Shown piece by piece: positions 26,913 through 35,760 of a stretch of 64,000 bases of DNA. How positions within the stretch are numbered: position 1 is the first letter of the stretch; the number at the start of each line of letters is the position of its first letter. The stretch spans positions 2,604,001-2,668,000 of the forward strand of contig NZ_CP154879.1 in NCBI RefSeq assembly GCF_039614765.1. Reading direction: 5' to 3'. The stretch is from Castellaniella sp. MT123. GTDB lineage: Bacteria; Pseudomonadota; Gammaproteobacteria; Burkholderiales; Burkholderiaceae_B. Under the pieces are notes generated by a model. It had not been told where the DNA came from. It did not search any database and saw only the letters and a list, made by a program, of their open reading frames with translations. Made by a program: the position numbers and the translations under genes.

Positions 26913-28256
26913 ATGCGTTCGCAACCATCCCTGGAGTTGGGCCAGCACCAGCAGTTGGTGCTGACGCCACAGCTTCGCCAGGCCCTGAAGCTGCTGCAAT
27001 GCTCGACCCAGGAACTGGAGCAGGAAATCACCCAGGCGTTGGCGGACAATCCCCTGCTGGAGCGGGATGATCCCGCCCCGGACGAGGCCGCGGCCCGGGC
27101 GGAAATGCTGGAGCATCGCTGGGCGCAGCCCGCACGCCAGATCGTATCGGATGATATCCCGGAATCGGGAACGACGCAGAGCCTGGCGGATCATCTGTTG
27201 CAGCAATTGCGCACGACCCGGGCCACACCGCGCGATCAGGGCCTGGTTGCGTTGCTGATCGGCGAGCTGGATGAGCGGGGGTATCTGGATTTCGACCCGC
27301 AGTCTTTTTCCTCTGCCCTGCCGCCCGGGCTGGACATCCAGGATGAGGAATGGCGGGCCGCTTTGCGCTTGCTGCAGTCTTTCGATCCGGCGGGCGTGGG
27401 CGCGCGGGACCTGTCCGAGTGCCTGCGGCTGCAGTTGCGCGCGCGGGAGGACGAATGGCCGCCGGACGTCCTAGCATGCGCGGTGCGCCTGACGGAATGC
27501 CTGGATGACCTGGGTGCGGGACGGTGGGGGCGGCTGTGCGAGACCCTGGGCTGCGAACGCAGCCTGCTGGATGCCGCCCATCGGGCCCTGCTGCGGTTGG
27601 ATCCGCATCCCGTCAGCGCCTGGCATGATGAGGCGACTTGTTACGTGGTACCCGACATCCTGTTCTACCGGGGACCGGGGGAATGGCTCGCCAGCCTGAA
27701 CCCGGCGCTGGAGCCGCGATTGCGGCTGGATGCCGGCCTGGTGGCGCAGATCCAGGGTGCGGACGTGCCGTCCGGGCTGCGGGAACAGGTAAGCCAGGCC
27801 CATCATCTGATCCAGCAGCTGGGCCAGCGGCGGCAGACCATCCTGCGTGTGGCCGGGTTCATCGCATCCCATCAGCGCCCGTTCCTGGATCACGGCGAAG
27901 GGGCCCTGCGGCCGCTGGTGTTGCGCGACGTCGCGCAGGCGCTGGATCTGCACGAGTCCACCATTTCCCGCGCGACGCGCATGAAGTATGCCCAGACCCC
28001 CTGGGGCGTGTTCGAACTGAAATATTTTTTCGGTACTGGCGTGCAGACGACATCGGGCGAGGATGCCTCGTCCCGGGCGATCCAGGCGCTCATGCGCGCC
28101 TTGCTGGACGCCGAGCCGGCCGGCAAGCCCTTGTCCGACATGCGCCTGACCCGGTTGCTGGCCGATCAGGGCATCGTCATCGCCCGCCGGACGGTCGCCA
28201 AATACCGCGAAGCCATGGGCGTGCCGGCGGCCAGTCTGCGCAAGGCCCGGTCGTGA
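26913..28256 (+). CDS. rpoN: RNA polymerase sigma-54 factor
   Basis: 447 residues from the ATG at 26913 (MRSQPSLELGQHQQLVLTPQ); ATG 26892 is an in-frame alternative. Region I has the activator-interaction glutamine/leucine-rich pattern QLVLTPQLRQALKLLQCS. Core-binding and helix-turn-helix segments follow, including LHESTISRATRMKYAQTPWG. The RpoN box reads ARRTVAKYRE near residues 426-435. It is slightly shorter than the E. coli protein, mainly in acidic region II. It directs transcription from -24/-12 promoters with enhancer-binding ATPases. The usual neighbours lptB and hpf are absent, so this may be a second or relocated copy. Confidence 0.94.
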   Translation: MRSQPSLELGQHQQLVLTPQLRQALKLLQCSTQELEQEITQALADNPLLERDDPAPDEAAARAEMLEHRWAQPARQIVSDDIPESGTTQSLADHLLQQLRTTRATPRDQGLVALLIGELDERGYLDFDPQSFSSALPPGLDIQDEEWRAALRLLQSFDPAGVGARDLSECLRLQLRAREDEWPPDVLACAVRLTECLDDLGAGRWGRLCETLGCERSLLDAAHRALLRLDPHPVSAWHDEATCYVVPDILFYRGPGEWLASLNPALEPRLRLDAGLVAQIQGADVPSGLREQVSQAHHLIQQLGQRRQTILRVAGFIASHQRPFLDHGEGALRPLVLRDVAQALDLHESTISRATRMKYAQTPWGVFELKYFFGTGVQTTSGEDASSRAIQALMRALLDAEPAGKPLSDMRLTRLLADQGIVIARRTVAKYREAMGVPAASLRKARS

Positions 28257-28312
28257 GCCGAAAGACGGCCGATGGGCCAAAACGTCAGGTCCAAGGAAGC
28301 GATCAAAACCGC

Positions 28313-28341
28313 TTGCGCTGCGGATGAAGATGGATGATAAT
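28313..28341 (+). promoter_or_regulatory. Putative bfd promoter
   Basis: TTGCGC (28313-28318) and GATAAT (28336-28341) are 17 bases apart. Transcription would begin at about 28347-28349, right at the favoured bfd start codon, suggesting a leaderless or near-leaderless message. Confidence 0.45.
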
Positions 28342-28354
28342 GATTCGCATGTAT
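28336..28354. promoter_or_regulatory. Putative Fur box over the bfd promoter
   Basis: GATAATGATTCGCATGTAT matches 12 of 19 positions of the classical Fur consensus, including an unbroken GATAATGAT. It covers the proposed -10 box and start codon. Iron control of bfd is common in other bacteria. Confidence 0.45.
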
Positions 28355-28603
28355 ATCTGTGTATGCAACGCGATCAGCGAGCGCCATGTCCAGGACGCCA
28401 TTGCCCAGGGGGCAAAGGATCTGGGTGATCTGCAGGCTCAGCTAGGCATCGCCACCTGCTGCGGCCAGTGCGCCGAAACCGCCACCGACTATCTGCCGGG
28501 CGGGCGATATGCGGCCGAAGTCGCCCCGGCGGCGTCGGTGCAACCCCGACGCGCGGTCGAGGTCACGCTGCTGACCAGTACCCAGGTCGCCCGCGTCGCC
28601 TGA
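28349..28603 (+). CDS. bfd: Bacterioferritin-associated ferredoxin
   Basis: 84 residues from the ATG at 28349 (MYICVCNAIS). The [2Fe-2S] cysteines are in ICVC near the N terminus and TCCGQC about 35 residues later, the Bfd/BFD-like arrangement. The C-terminal tail is longer than in E. coli Bfd (64 residues). Bfd reduces stored ferric iron in bacterioferritin so it can be released under iron starvation. An upstream ATG at 28334 would add five residues unlike the family. The partner bfr lies about 13 kb away at 41725. A Fur-like box overlaps the start. Confidence 0.9.
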   Translation: MYICVCNAISERHVQDAIAQGAKDLGDLQAQLGIATCCGQCAETATDYLPGGRYAAEVAPAASVQPRRAVEVTLLTSTQVARVA

Positions 28604-28624
28604 TTGCCGGGTGGCGACACCCTT

Positions 28625-28661
28625 CATGAGCCCCATGCCGCATCGGCATCCGGGGCTCATG
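28625..28661. terminator. Long hairpin between convergent bfd and LysR genes
   Basis: CATGAGCCCC (28625-28634) pairs with GGGGCTCATG (28652-28661), and inside it ATGCCG pairs with CGGCAT. It overlaps the stop codon of the LysR gene. It is probably a bidirectional stop; there is no T-run. Confidence 0.6.
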
Positions 28662-29577
28662 CCAATTCACAGTGCCGCCAGGTACCGTCGTCGATCAGTC
28701 CTTGCGTCAGCGACCGGATCAGTTCGATGACGGCCGTGACGGCGGGCCGGTCCGGGGCGCTCTTGCTCGTGCACAGACTGATCTTGCGGGACAGCGATGG
28801 CGTCAGATGGTAGGCCTTGATGGCGCCTGTATGGATTTCCTTGTAGGCGGCGGAATACGGCAGGATCGTGACGCCGAGCCCCTCACTGACGGCGGGCAGC
28901 AGGATTGCCGAGGTGCTCGCCTGAGCCAGCAGCTGATACCGCAGCCGGGCATTCATGAAGGCGTAATCGATCCGCATGCGCAGCTTGTTGGGCGGGCGCG
29001 GGAGGATCAGCGGTATATCGGCAAGATCCGTGATCGACAGCCGAGTCCTGGGCAGGGCGACCGAAGGATGGGCCAGCACCAGCAATTCTTCCACGACCAG
29101 CGGTGTCGTCGACAGGCTGGAACTGTTCTCCTCGTCTGGCGGCAGCGAAATATCCACGCGGCCCTGCTGGATGGCCAGGGGCAGATCGGCGCTGGGAATG
29201 TCCACGATTTCCAGTTCGATGGCGGGGTAACGCTGCCGCACGGCGCGGATCAGGGGCAGGGCCAGTATCCTGGCCGTGCTGGATGCCATGGCGACCGAGA
29301 CCGCACCCGAGACCGGATCCGCCTTGCGGGTCAGGATGCTGTGGATGGAATCGACCTGGCGCAGGATCGTCTGGGCCTGGCGATACAGCAGCTGGCCCTC
29401 CACCGTCGGCTCGACGCCCCGCGGCCTGCGAACCAGCAGCGCCACGCCGACGTCATCTTCCAGCAGCGCCATTTGCTGGCTGAGCGCCGGTTGTGCCACG
29501 TGCAGGCTCTCCGCGGCATGCGTCATGTTGCGCAGCTCGACGACACGCACGAAGTAGGCCAGTTGCTTCAGATTCAT
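28657..29577 (-). CDS. LysR-family transcriptional regulator of the adjacent catabolic cluster
   Basis: 306 residues. The N-terminal winged helix is MNLKQLAYFVRVVELRNMTHAAE followed by AQPALSQQMALLEDDVG, a standard LysR domain with a linker helix. The rest is a two-lobed effector-binding domain. NLKQLAYF starts are frequent in the Nac/CynR-like group of regulators of aromatic and nitrogen metabolism. It is divergent from the CoA-transferase gene, with a perfect palindrome between them, so it probably controls that cluster and itself. The ligand is unknown. Confidence 0.9.
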   Translation of the reverse strand: MNLKQLAYFVRVVELRNMTHAAESLHVAQPALSQQMALLEDDVGVALLVRRPRGVEPTVEGQLLYRQAQTILRQVDSIHSILTRKADPVSGAVSVAMASSTARILALPLIRAVRQRYPAIELEIVDIPSADLPLAIQQGRVDISLPPDEENSSSLSTTPLVVEELLVLAHPSVALPRTRLSITDLADIPLILPRPPNKLRMRIDYAFMNARLRYQLLAQASTSAILLPAVSEGLGVTILPYSAAYKEIHTGAIKAYHLTPSLSRKISLCTSKSAPDRPAVTAVIELIRSLTQGLIDDGTWRHCELA

Positions 29578-29613
29578 GATGAGTGACGGCTGATGAGATG
29601 GCTGATGATAGCA

Positions 29614-29628
29614 ATAAGATAATCTTAT
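29614..29628. promoter_or_regulatory. LysR-type operator palindrome
   Basis: ATAAGAT-A-ATCTTAT is a perfect 15-bp interrupted palindrome in an AT-rich patch between the divergent LysR and CoA-transferase genes. It contains a T-N11-A core, the expected form of a LysR-type binding site. Confidence 0.65.
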
Positions 29629-29702
29629 CTTTTGATTAGAAGACGCTATTTGTTCCCCTGATCCGGTTTGGCTAGGATGGTCTCAACAAGAGGAGACCTA
29701 GC

Positions 29703-30941
29703 ATGTCCATGTCATTGACCGGGCTGAAAGTCCTGGATCTCACCCGTGCGCTGTCGGGACCGTTCAGCACCATGATTCTGGCGGATCTGGGGGCGGACGT
29801 CACCAAGGTCGAGCCCAGTCCCGACGGCGACATGATCCGCCAGTGGGGGCCATTCGATCAGGATGTCAGTGTCTATTATCTGAGCGCCAACCGAAATAAG
29901 AAAGGCATAGAGGTCAACTTCCGGGATCCGGAAGGCCTGGCCCTGATCCGGCGGCTGGCCCTCCAGGCCGACGTGGTCGTCGAAAACTTCAAAGTCGGCA
30001 CCATGGAATCCATGGGGCTGGGATATGCCGATCTGGCACGCGAGAATCCAGCGCTGATCATGGCGTCCATCTCCGGCTTCGGCCGGACCGGCCCAGCCAG
30101 CGGTTGGGCTGGCTTCGATCAGATCGCGCAGGGGTATTCTGGTTTCATGAGCCTGAGCGGTACGCCCGAAAGCGGCCCGATGCGCGTGGGGACGGCCATC
30201 GGCGACCTGACCTCTGGCATGTGGCTGGTGATCGGCATCCTGTCGGCCGTGGTCGAACGCCAGCGCAGCGGGCGCGGCCAGCACGTGGATACCTCGTTGC
30301 TGGGCAGCCTCATGGGTCTGCTCAGTGTCCAGGGCCAGCGCTACCTGAGCGTGGGAGAGATCCCGCAGCCGTGCGGCAATGTGCATCCAGTGATCGCCCC
30401 GTATGGCACCTTCGAGGCCGCGGATGGACCGATCAATCTGGCGCCCGCGACCCAGGCCATGTGGCTGAAGCTGTGCAAGCTGCTGGATCTCCAGCATCTG
30501 ACCACGGACCCGCGCTTTCTTGCTAATGCCGATCGGATGCAGCACCGCCATGCGCTGAAAGACCTGCTGGAGATTCGGCTGAAGACCCGCTCCCGCATGG
30601 AATGGACCAACCTGCTCATCGAGCATCAGATACCCGCCGGACCGATCAACAACCTGGCGGACGTCTTCACGGATGATCAGGTGCTGGCCACGGGGTTGGT
30701 CGAAACGATCGATCACCCGGTTCTGGGCCCGTTGAAGCAGGTGGGCCTGCCCATCCGCACTTCGGCCGATCCGGACCGCCGCAGTGTCCGGATGCACCCG
30801 CCGATCCTGGGCGAGCATACCTGTGAAGTCTTGCAGGCTTTCGGGCTCTCGGCCGATGAAATCGCCCGCTTGCGGGACGGCAAGGTCGTGCGGCAGGCCG
30901 AACTGGCGGTCCAGGCCTCCGAGGCCGGGGGGCGGATATGA
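29703..30941 (+). CDS. CaiB/BaiF-family (type III) CoA-transferase
   Basis: 412 residues from the ATG at 29703, after AGAGGAGA. Family features are VLDLTRALSGPF at the N terminus, the ADLGADVTKVE segment, the NRNKKG stretch and the proposed catalytic aspartate Asp139 in AGFDQIAQGYSG. Class III transferases move CoA between carboxylic acids. The gene starts the catabolic cluster and overlaps the hydratase by four bases, suggesting it activates the substrate acid that the hydratase then acts on. The acid is not readable. Confidence 0.9.
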   Translation: MSMSLTGLKVLDLTRALSGPFSTMILADLGADVTKVEPSPDGDMIRQWGPFDQDVSVYYLSANRNKKGIEVNFRDPEGLALIRRLALQADVVVENFKVGTMESMGLGYADLARENPALIMASISGFGRTGPASGWAGFDQIAQGYSGFMSLSGTPESGPMRVGTAIGDLTSGMWLVIGILSAVVERQRSGRGQHVDTSLLGSLMGLLSVQGQRYLSVGEIPQPCGNVHPVIAPYGTFEAADGPINLAPATQAMWLKLCKLLDLQHLTTDPRFLANADRMQHRHALKDLLEIRLKTRSRMEWTNLLIEHQIPAGPINNLADVFTDDQVLATGLVETIDHPVLGPLKQVGLPIRTSADPDRRSVRMHPPILGEHTCEVLQAFGLSADEIARLRDGKVVRQAELAVQASEAGGRI

Positions 30942-31735
30942 TCGCAAGTGCTTCCGTGGCGCCGCCGTGCGAACACACGCAGACTCGTCCCACCCTGGAC
31001 ATCCAGGGCCGCATCGCGACGATCCGTCTATGCAATCCTTCCCGCAGCAACCGCCTCAGCCCCGAGGATCTGGATGCTTTGCGCCAGCACCTCGACACGG
31101 TCAATGCCAGCCCGGATGTCCTGGTGCTGCGCTTCATGTCCGCCGGCAAATATTTCTGCAGCGGCTATGACATCTCCTCGCTCGCCAGCCAGGATGCGCC
31201 CAGTTCCCTGTATTTCGGCGAGACCATCGACCTCGTCGAGGCCGCCCGGCCCGTGACCATTGCCGCGATTCAAGGTGGTGCTTATGGGGGCGGCACGGAT
31301 CTTTGCCTGGCGTGCGACTTTCGGATCGGCACTCCGCAGGCCAATGCTTTCATGCCGGCCGCGCGGCTGGGCCTGCATTTCTATCCGGGGGGCCTGCGGC
31401 GCTATCTGTCCCGCCTGGGTGTCAATGCGGCCAAGCATCTGTTTCTGACAGCCGAAAAGATCCAGGCCGAGGACATGTTGCGGATCGGTTTTCTCACCGA
31501 GCTGGTGGCGGCCGAGGACCTCTCCGCGCGCGTCGAGACGTTCAGCGCGCAACTGGCGGGCATGGCACCGCTGGCCTTGCGGGGAATCAAGCAGGATTTG
31601 AACCGGGTCATCAATGGCACACTGGATCTCGAAGCGAATGCCCGGGCGGTACGCCTGTCGGAAGCGTCCGAGGATCTGAAGGAAGGGGCCCTGGCCTGGA
31701 AGGAAAAACGGGCGGCCCGGTTTCGGGGCGTCTGA
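30938..31735 (+). CDS. Enoyl-CoA hydratase/isomerase-family protein
   Basis: 265 residues, starting four bases inside the CoA-transferase gene (ATGA). The crotonase fold is shown by the oxyanion-hole segments SAGKYFCSGYDISSL and AIQGGAYGGGTDLCLACDFRIG. The position of the usual catalytic glutamate after GG is altered (GGAYGGGTDLC), so the exact reaction (hydration, isomerisation, hydrolysis or decarboxylation) is uncertain. It acts on an acyl-CoA made by the neighbouring transferase. Confidence 0.88.
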   Translation: MIASASVAPPCEHTQTRPTLDIQGRIATIRLCNPSRSNRLSPEDLDALRQHLDTVNASPDVLVLRFMSAGKYFCSGYDISSLASQDAPSSLYFGETIDLVEAARPVTIAAIQGGAYGGGTDLCLACDFRIGTPQANAFMPAARLGLHFYPGGLRRYLSRLGVNAAKHLFLTAEKIQAEDMLRIGFLTELVAAEDLSARVETFSAQLAGMAPLALRGIKQDLNRVINGTLDLEANARAVRLSEASEDLKEGALAWKEKRAARFRGV

Positions 31736-31810
31736 ATCCTTTCGCCAGTCCATCGCCCCATTGGCGCGCCGGGCGGATGCCCGACCTATTGACAACAGGA
31801 GACACTGATC

Positions 31811-33307
31811 ATGGACAAACCCAACAACCTGCTGGAAACCGCCCTGGCCCATGCTCGGCGGTTGTCCGGTGTGCATCTGTATGCTGGAAAATTGCAGGCG
31901 CCTCTGTCGGGCAAGACCTTTCCGGTCGCTAGCCCGGCCACGCGTCAGCAGATCGGCACGGCAGCCGACGGAGACGCCCAGGACGTGGCGGCGGCGGTGG
32001 GTGCGGCGGCCGGCGCCCAGGCCGACTGGGCTGCGATGAGCCCGCGCGCTCGTGGCAAGATCCTGCAGAAGGCCGCCGCGCAGCTGACGCAGCACACCGA
32101 GGAAATCGCCACCCTGCTGGCCCTGGAAACCGGCAAGGCGATCCGCACGGAAAGCCGGGTCGAGGCCAATGTCCTGGCGGACTGTTTCGAATTCTATGGC
32201 GGGCTGGGCAGCGAACTGAAAGGGGAAACTATTCCCTTCGCGCCCAATATGCTGGTCTTCACGCAGCGTGAGCCAATCGGCGTCGTCGCGGCCATCCTGC
32301 CCTGGAACGCGCCCCTGATGCTGATGGCCTTCAAGATCGCCCCCGCGCTGGTGGCGGGCAACACCGTGGTGGTGAAATCAGCCGAGGAAGCCCCGCTGTC
32401 CACACTGTTCGTTGTGGACCTGCTCAATCGAAGCCTGCCGCCGGGCGTGGTCAATATCCTGTCTGGTTTCGGGCCGTCCTGCGGCGGGCCGCTGGTCGCG
32501 GACCGCCGGGTGGGCAAGGTCACTTTCACGGGATCTGTGGATACCGGCAAGATCATCGCCCATGCGGCGGCCGATCGTCTGATCCCCACCACGCTGGAGC
32601 TGGGTGGCAAAAGCCCCATGATCGTCATGGACGACGCCGACCTGGATCGCACGGTGGCGGGAGCCGTCGCCGGGATGCGCTTCACCCGCCAGGGCCAGAG
32701 CTGCACGGCGGCGTCCCGCATGCTGGTTCACCGGTCCGTGCGCGAGGAATTCGTCGCCCGGATGGCTGACAAGGTCAACGCGATGCGCATGGGTGACCCG
32801 CTGGATGAGGCCACCGACATCGGCACCATCATTTCCACCGGGCAGTTCGATCGGGTGCATTCCTATCTGGAGCTGGGCAAGCGGATTCCTCATGTCGAAA
32901 CGCTGCAGCTGTCGAAGATGCCGGAAGCCCCCGAACTGAAAGACGGCCTGTTCGTGCAGCCCACTGTGTTCGTCGGCGTCAGCAATGAGGACAGGCTCGC
33001 GCGCGAGGAAATCTTCGGGCCGGTGACCTGCGTGATCCCTTTCGACGATTATGAACAGGCGATCGCCATGGCCAATGATTCGGACTATGGCCTGGCCGCG
33101 ACGATCTGGACCCGCAACCTGCAGCGTGCCCTGGATGCCACCCAGCGCCTGCAGGCCGGTTTTGTCCAGGTCAATCAGAACATCGTGGCGCAGCCTGGTT
33201 TGTCCTATGGCGGTATCAAGCAATCCGGTCTGGGCAAGGAGGCCTCGATGGAAGCGATGCTGGATCACTTCACACAGAAAAAAACCATATTGATCAGCCG
33301 CGATTGA
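31811..33307 (+). CDS. NAD(P)-dependent aldehyde dehydrogenase
   Basis: 498 residues, a normal ALDH length, with ribosome site ACAGGAG about 11 bases upstream. Motifs: the PWNAPLMLMAFKIAPAL substrate-entry region, LELGGKSPMIV with the general-base glutamate, catalytic Cys298 in GQSCTAASR, and EEIFGPV. It oxidises an aldehyde to a carboxylic acid. Next to an aminotransferase and a CoA-transferase it would handle a semialdehyde released by transamination. The 75-base gap to the hydratase holds no obvious terminator. Confidence 0.93.
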   Translation: MDKPNNLLETALAHARRLSGVHLYAGKLQAPLSGKTFPVASPATRQQIGTAADGDAQDVAAAVGAAAGAQADWAAMSPRARGKILQKAAAQLTQHTEEIATLLALETGKAIRTESRVEANVLADCFEFYGGLGSELKGETIPFAPNMLVFTQREPIGVVAAILPWNAPLMLMAFKIAPALVAGNTVVVKSAEEAPLSTLFVVDLLNRSLPPGVVNILSGFGPSCGGPLVADRRVGKVTFTGSVDTGKIIAHAAADRLIPTTLELGGKSPMIVMDDADLDRTVAGAVAGMRFTRQGQSCTAASRMLVHRSVREEFVARMADKVNAMRMGDPLDEATDIGTIISTGQFDRVHSYLELGKRIPHVETLQLSKMPEAPELKDGLFVQPTVFVGVSNEDRLAREEIFGPVTCVIPFDDYEQAIAMANDSDYGLAATIWTRNLQRALDATQRLQAGFVQVNQNIVAQPGLSYGGIKQSGLGKEASMEAMLDHFTQKKTILISRD

Positions 33308-33415
33308 AGATCATCAGGCTTCAGGCAGTGGTCGCCAGCGGAAGGAGGACTTCCTGCGGCCCATTGCCCTGAAAGAGCCTTCTGATGACCCTGTGTCCGA
33401 AGCGAGGAGGAGACA

Positions 33416-34510
33416 ATGGACGAAGACAAGAGCCGCTTCTTGAGCGCCATCAACGTCAGAAAGACATACGACCACAAGAATCTGGTTGTCAAGGACTTCA
33501 ATATCGATGTGGCGGAAGGCGAGTTCATCACGCTGCTGGGCCCGTCTGGATCGGGCAAGACGACGGTCCTAATGATGCTGGCGGGGTTTGAAACCGTCAC
33601 CAGCGGCGATATCCGCGTCGATGGAATGTCCTTTCTGAACATGCCGCCCCACAAGAGGGACATCGGTATGGTGTTCCAGAACTATGCGCTTTTCCCGAAC
33701 ATGACGGTGGCCGAGAACCTGGCCTATCCGCTTCGGGTTCGCAAGATGCGCGCAACGGATATCCAGCAGCGCGTGAATCAGTTCCTGAAGATGATCGAAC
33801 TGCAGGATTTTGGCTCTCGTTACCCGAATCAGCTGTCCGGGGGCCAGAAACAGCGGGTGGCCCTGGCGCGTTCGCTGATCTTCCAGCCGAAGCTCGTACT
33901 GATGGACGAGCCGCTCGGAGCCCTCGACAAGAAGCTGCGCGAGCAGATGCAGTTCGAGATCACGACCATACACAAGCAGTTGGGATTCACCGTCGTTTAT
34001 GTGACGCACGATCAGGTCGAGGCCCTGACCATGTCCAGCCGGATCGCCGTTTTCAATCAGGGCGTGGTGCAGCAATACGCCAGTCCGACCGAGCTTTACG
34101 AACGCCCGAGCAACGCGTTCGTCGCGGACTTCATCGGCGAGAACAATCTGATTCCCGGGCGGGTGAATTCGATCTCGGACGGGCTGGCGCTCGTGCGGCT
34201 GGCGAGTGGCCAGGAGATCCGCGCGGAAATCGGCGATGCGATCACGGCGGGACAGCCCTGCGTGGTGTCCGTGCGTCCGGAGAAACTGACCATCGGTCTG
34301 CCGGACGGAGACCATGAGAATCATCTCAAGGCCCGTCTGCTGACCAGCCATTACGTGGGCGACTTCATCCGCTATTTCCTGGAACTTGAGGGCGGAGGAC
34401 AGCTCATCATCAAGGAACTCAGCAGCGCGAGCCAGCGCCCCCATCCGGATGGTTCCGTGCTGGATGTGTCCTGGCGGGTCCGGGGGTGTTTTGCCTTTTC
34501 CTCGCATTAG
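33416..34510 (+). CDS. ABC transporter ATP-binding protein, PotA-type
   Basis: 364 residues. Walker A is GPSGSGKTT, the Q-loop is MVFQNYALFPNMTV, the signature is LSGGQKQRVALARS and Walker B is LVLMDEPLGALD, with a typical D-loop and H-loop (VYVTHDQ). A C-terminal TOBE-like domain follows from about residue 235. It powers import by the two permeases encoded downstream. The class (spermidine/putrescine/iron-type) uses a single ATPase homodimer. The set of ATPase, binding protein and two permeases follows in order. Confidence 0.92.
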   Translation: MDEDKSRFLSAINVRKTYDHKNLVVKDFNIDVAEGEFITLLGPSGSGKTTVLMMLAGFETVTSGDIRVDGMSFLNMPPHKRDIGMVFQNYALFPNMTVAENLAYPLRVRKMRATDIQQRVNQFLKMIELQDFGSRYPNQLSGGQKQRVALARSLIFQPKLVLMDEPLGALDKKLREQMQFEITTIHKQLGFTVVYVTHDQVEALTMSSRIAVFNQGVVQQYASPTELYERPSNAFVADFIGENNLIPGRVNSISDGLALVRLASGQEIRAEIGDAITAGQPCVVSVRPEKLTIGLPDGDHENHLKARLLTSHYVGDFIRYFLELEGGGQLIIKELSSASQRPHPDGSVLDVSWRVRGCFAFSSH

Positions 34511-34602
34511 ATACGAGCACCCGCGCCGTCTGGCAGGGTGACAGTGCCTCGTTGCATCGTGGTATCAGAAAAAATCAGATGACTTAAAGACAGGAGACAA
34601 AC

Positions 34603-35670
34603 ATGAGCAAATTGCTGAAATTGACGGCGGCTGTTCTTGCCTGCGGCGCCATATCCAGTGGCCCGGTTCAGGCGGCTGATTCGCTGACCTTTGTGTCTTT
34701 TGGTGGGGCGTGGGGGGGCGTACAGAAAAAACATATGATCGATCCCTATGTGAAGGAAACTGGCACCGAGATCCTTTTCCAGAACTACACGGGCGGGACG
34801 GCGCAGATCAAGGCGCAGGTCGAATCCGGCAATGTCCTGTGGGATGTGGTTGACCTCGAGACCATCGATTTGCAGCGTGCCTGCTATGACGGTCTGCTAG
34901 AGCAGATTCCCCGAAATCTGATTCCGGCCGGGGCTGATGGTGTCCCTGCAAAGGATGATTTCATCAAGGGGACTTTCGAAGACAGCCCATGTGGGCTCAG
35001 CGAGGTGGTCTGGAGCATCGTCTACGCCTACAACAAGGACACGGTCGGGCCGGTGGCACCGACCTCGGTTGCCGATATTTTCGATACCAAAAAGATCCCG
35101 GGCAAACGCGGTCTGCGCAAGAAGGCACAGATCAATCTGGAATGGGCCCTGCTGGCTGATGGTGTGCCGGCCAGTGATGTCTACAAGGTGCTGGCGACCA
35201 AGGAAGGGCAGGACCGGGCGTTCAGGAAGCTGGATACGATCAAGAAGGATATCGTCTGGTTCGACAGCTGGTCCCAGGCGCCCGGGCTGCTGAACAGCGG
35301 CTCCACGGTTATGGTGCAATCCGCCAATGGTCGCCTGTCTGACGTCATTAAGAGCGAGAAGAAGCCTTTCAACATCGTCTGGCATGGCAATGTATACGAT
35401 CTGGAAGCCCTGGGTATCGTCAAGGGTTCGAAGAACAAGGACGCCGCGCTGAAGTTCGTCCTGTTTGCAACGGGGACTAAACCGCTGGCGGGCATGGCGG
35501 ATGTGAACTACGGACCGGTGCGCAGGTCCTCGCTGGCGCTGCTGAGCCCGGACGTTGTCAAAGACTTGCCGAGTCAGCATGCTTCGGAAGGCTTGCGGGC
35601 CGACTCGAGCTTCTGGGCGGATTTCGATGAAACGCTCAATGAGCGCTTCAACCAATGGTTGCTGCAATAG
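34603..35670 (+). CDS. Periplasmic substrate-binding protein, PotD-like
   Basis: 355 residues with a Sec signal peptide (KLLKLTAAVLACGAISSG, cleavage near VQAAD). The mature part begins SLTFVSFGGAWGG, typical of polyamine/iron-type extracellular binding proteins (family 1). YVKETGTEILFQNYTGG and the late WADFDETLNERFNQWL segment also fit. It captures the substrate for the PotABC-type importer. Likely ligands are polyamines, opine-like or amino-acid-like amines; this is inferred from the family and neighbours. Confidence 0.9.
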   Translation: MSKLLKLTAAVLACGAISSGPVQAADSLTFVSFGGAWGGVQKKHMIDPYVKETGTEILFQNYTGGTAQIKAQVESGNVLWDVVDLETIDLQRACYDGLLEQIPRNLIPAGADGVPAKDDFIKGTFEDSPCGLSEVVWSIVYAYNKDTVGPVAPTSVADIFDTKKIPGKRGLRKKAQINLEWALLADGVPASDVYKVLATKEGQDRAFRKLDTIKKDIVWFDSWSQAPGLLNSGSTVMVQSANGRLSDVIKSEKKPFNIVWHGNVYDLEALGIVKGSKNKDAALKFVLFATGTKPLAGMADVNYGPVRRSSLALLSPDVVKDLPSQHASEGLRADSSFWADFDETLNERFNQWLLQ

Positions 35671-35760
35671 CCATTGAATAACGGACAGACTCCGGGTAAG
35701 GCGGTGGCGCCCGCGTGACGCAGCGCGCCGCATCGTCCGGAGTCCTCTGGAGCCATGACT

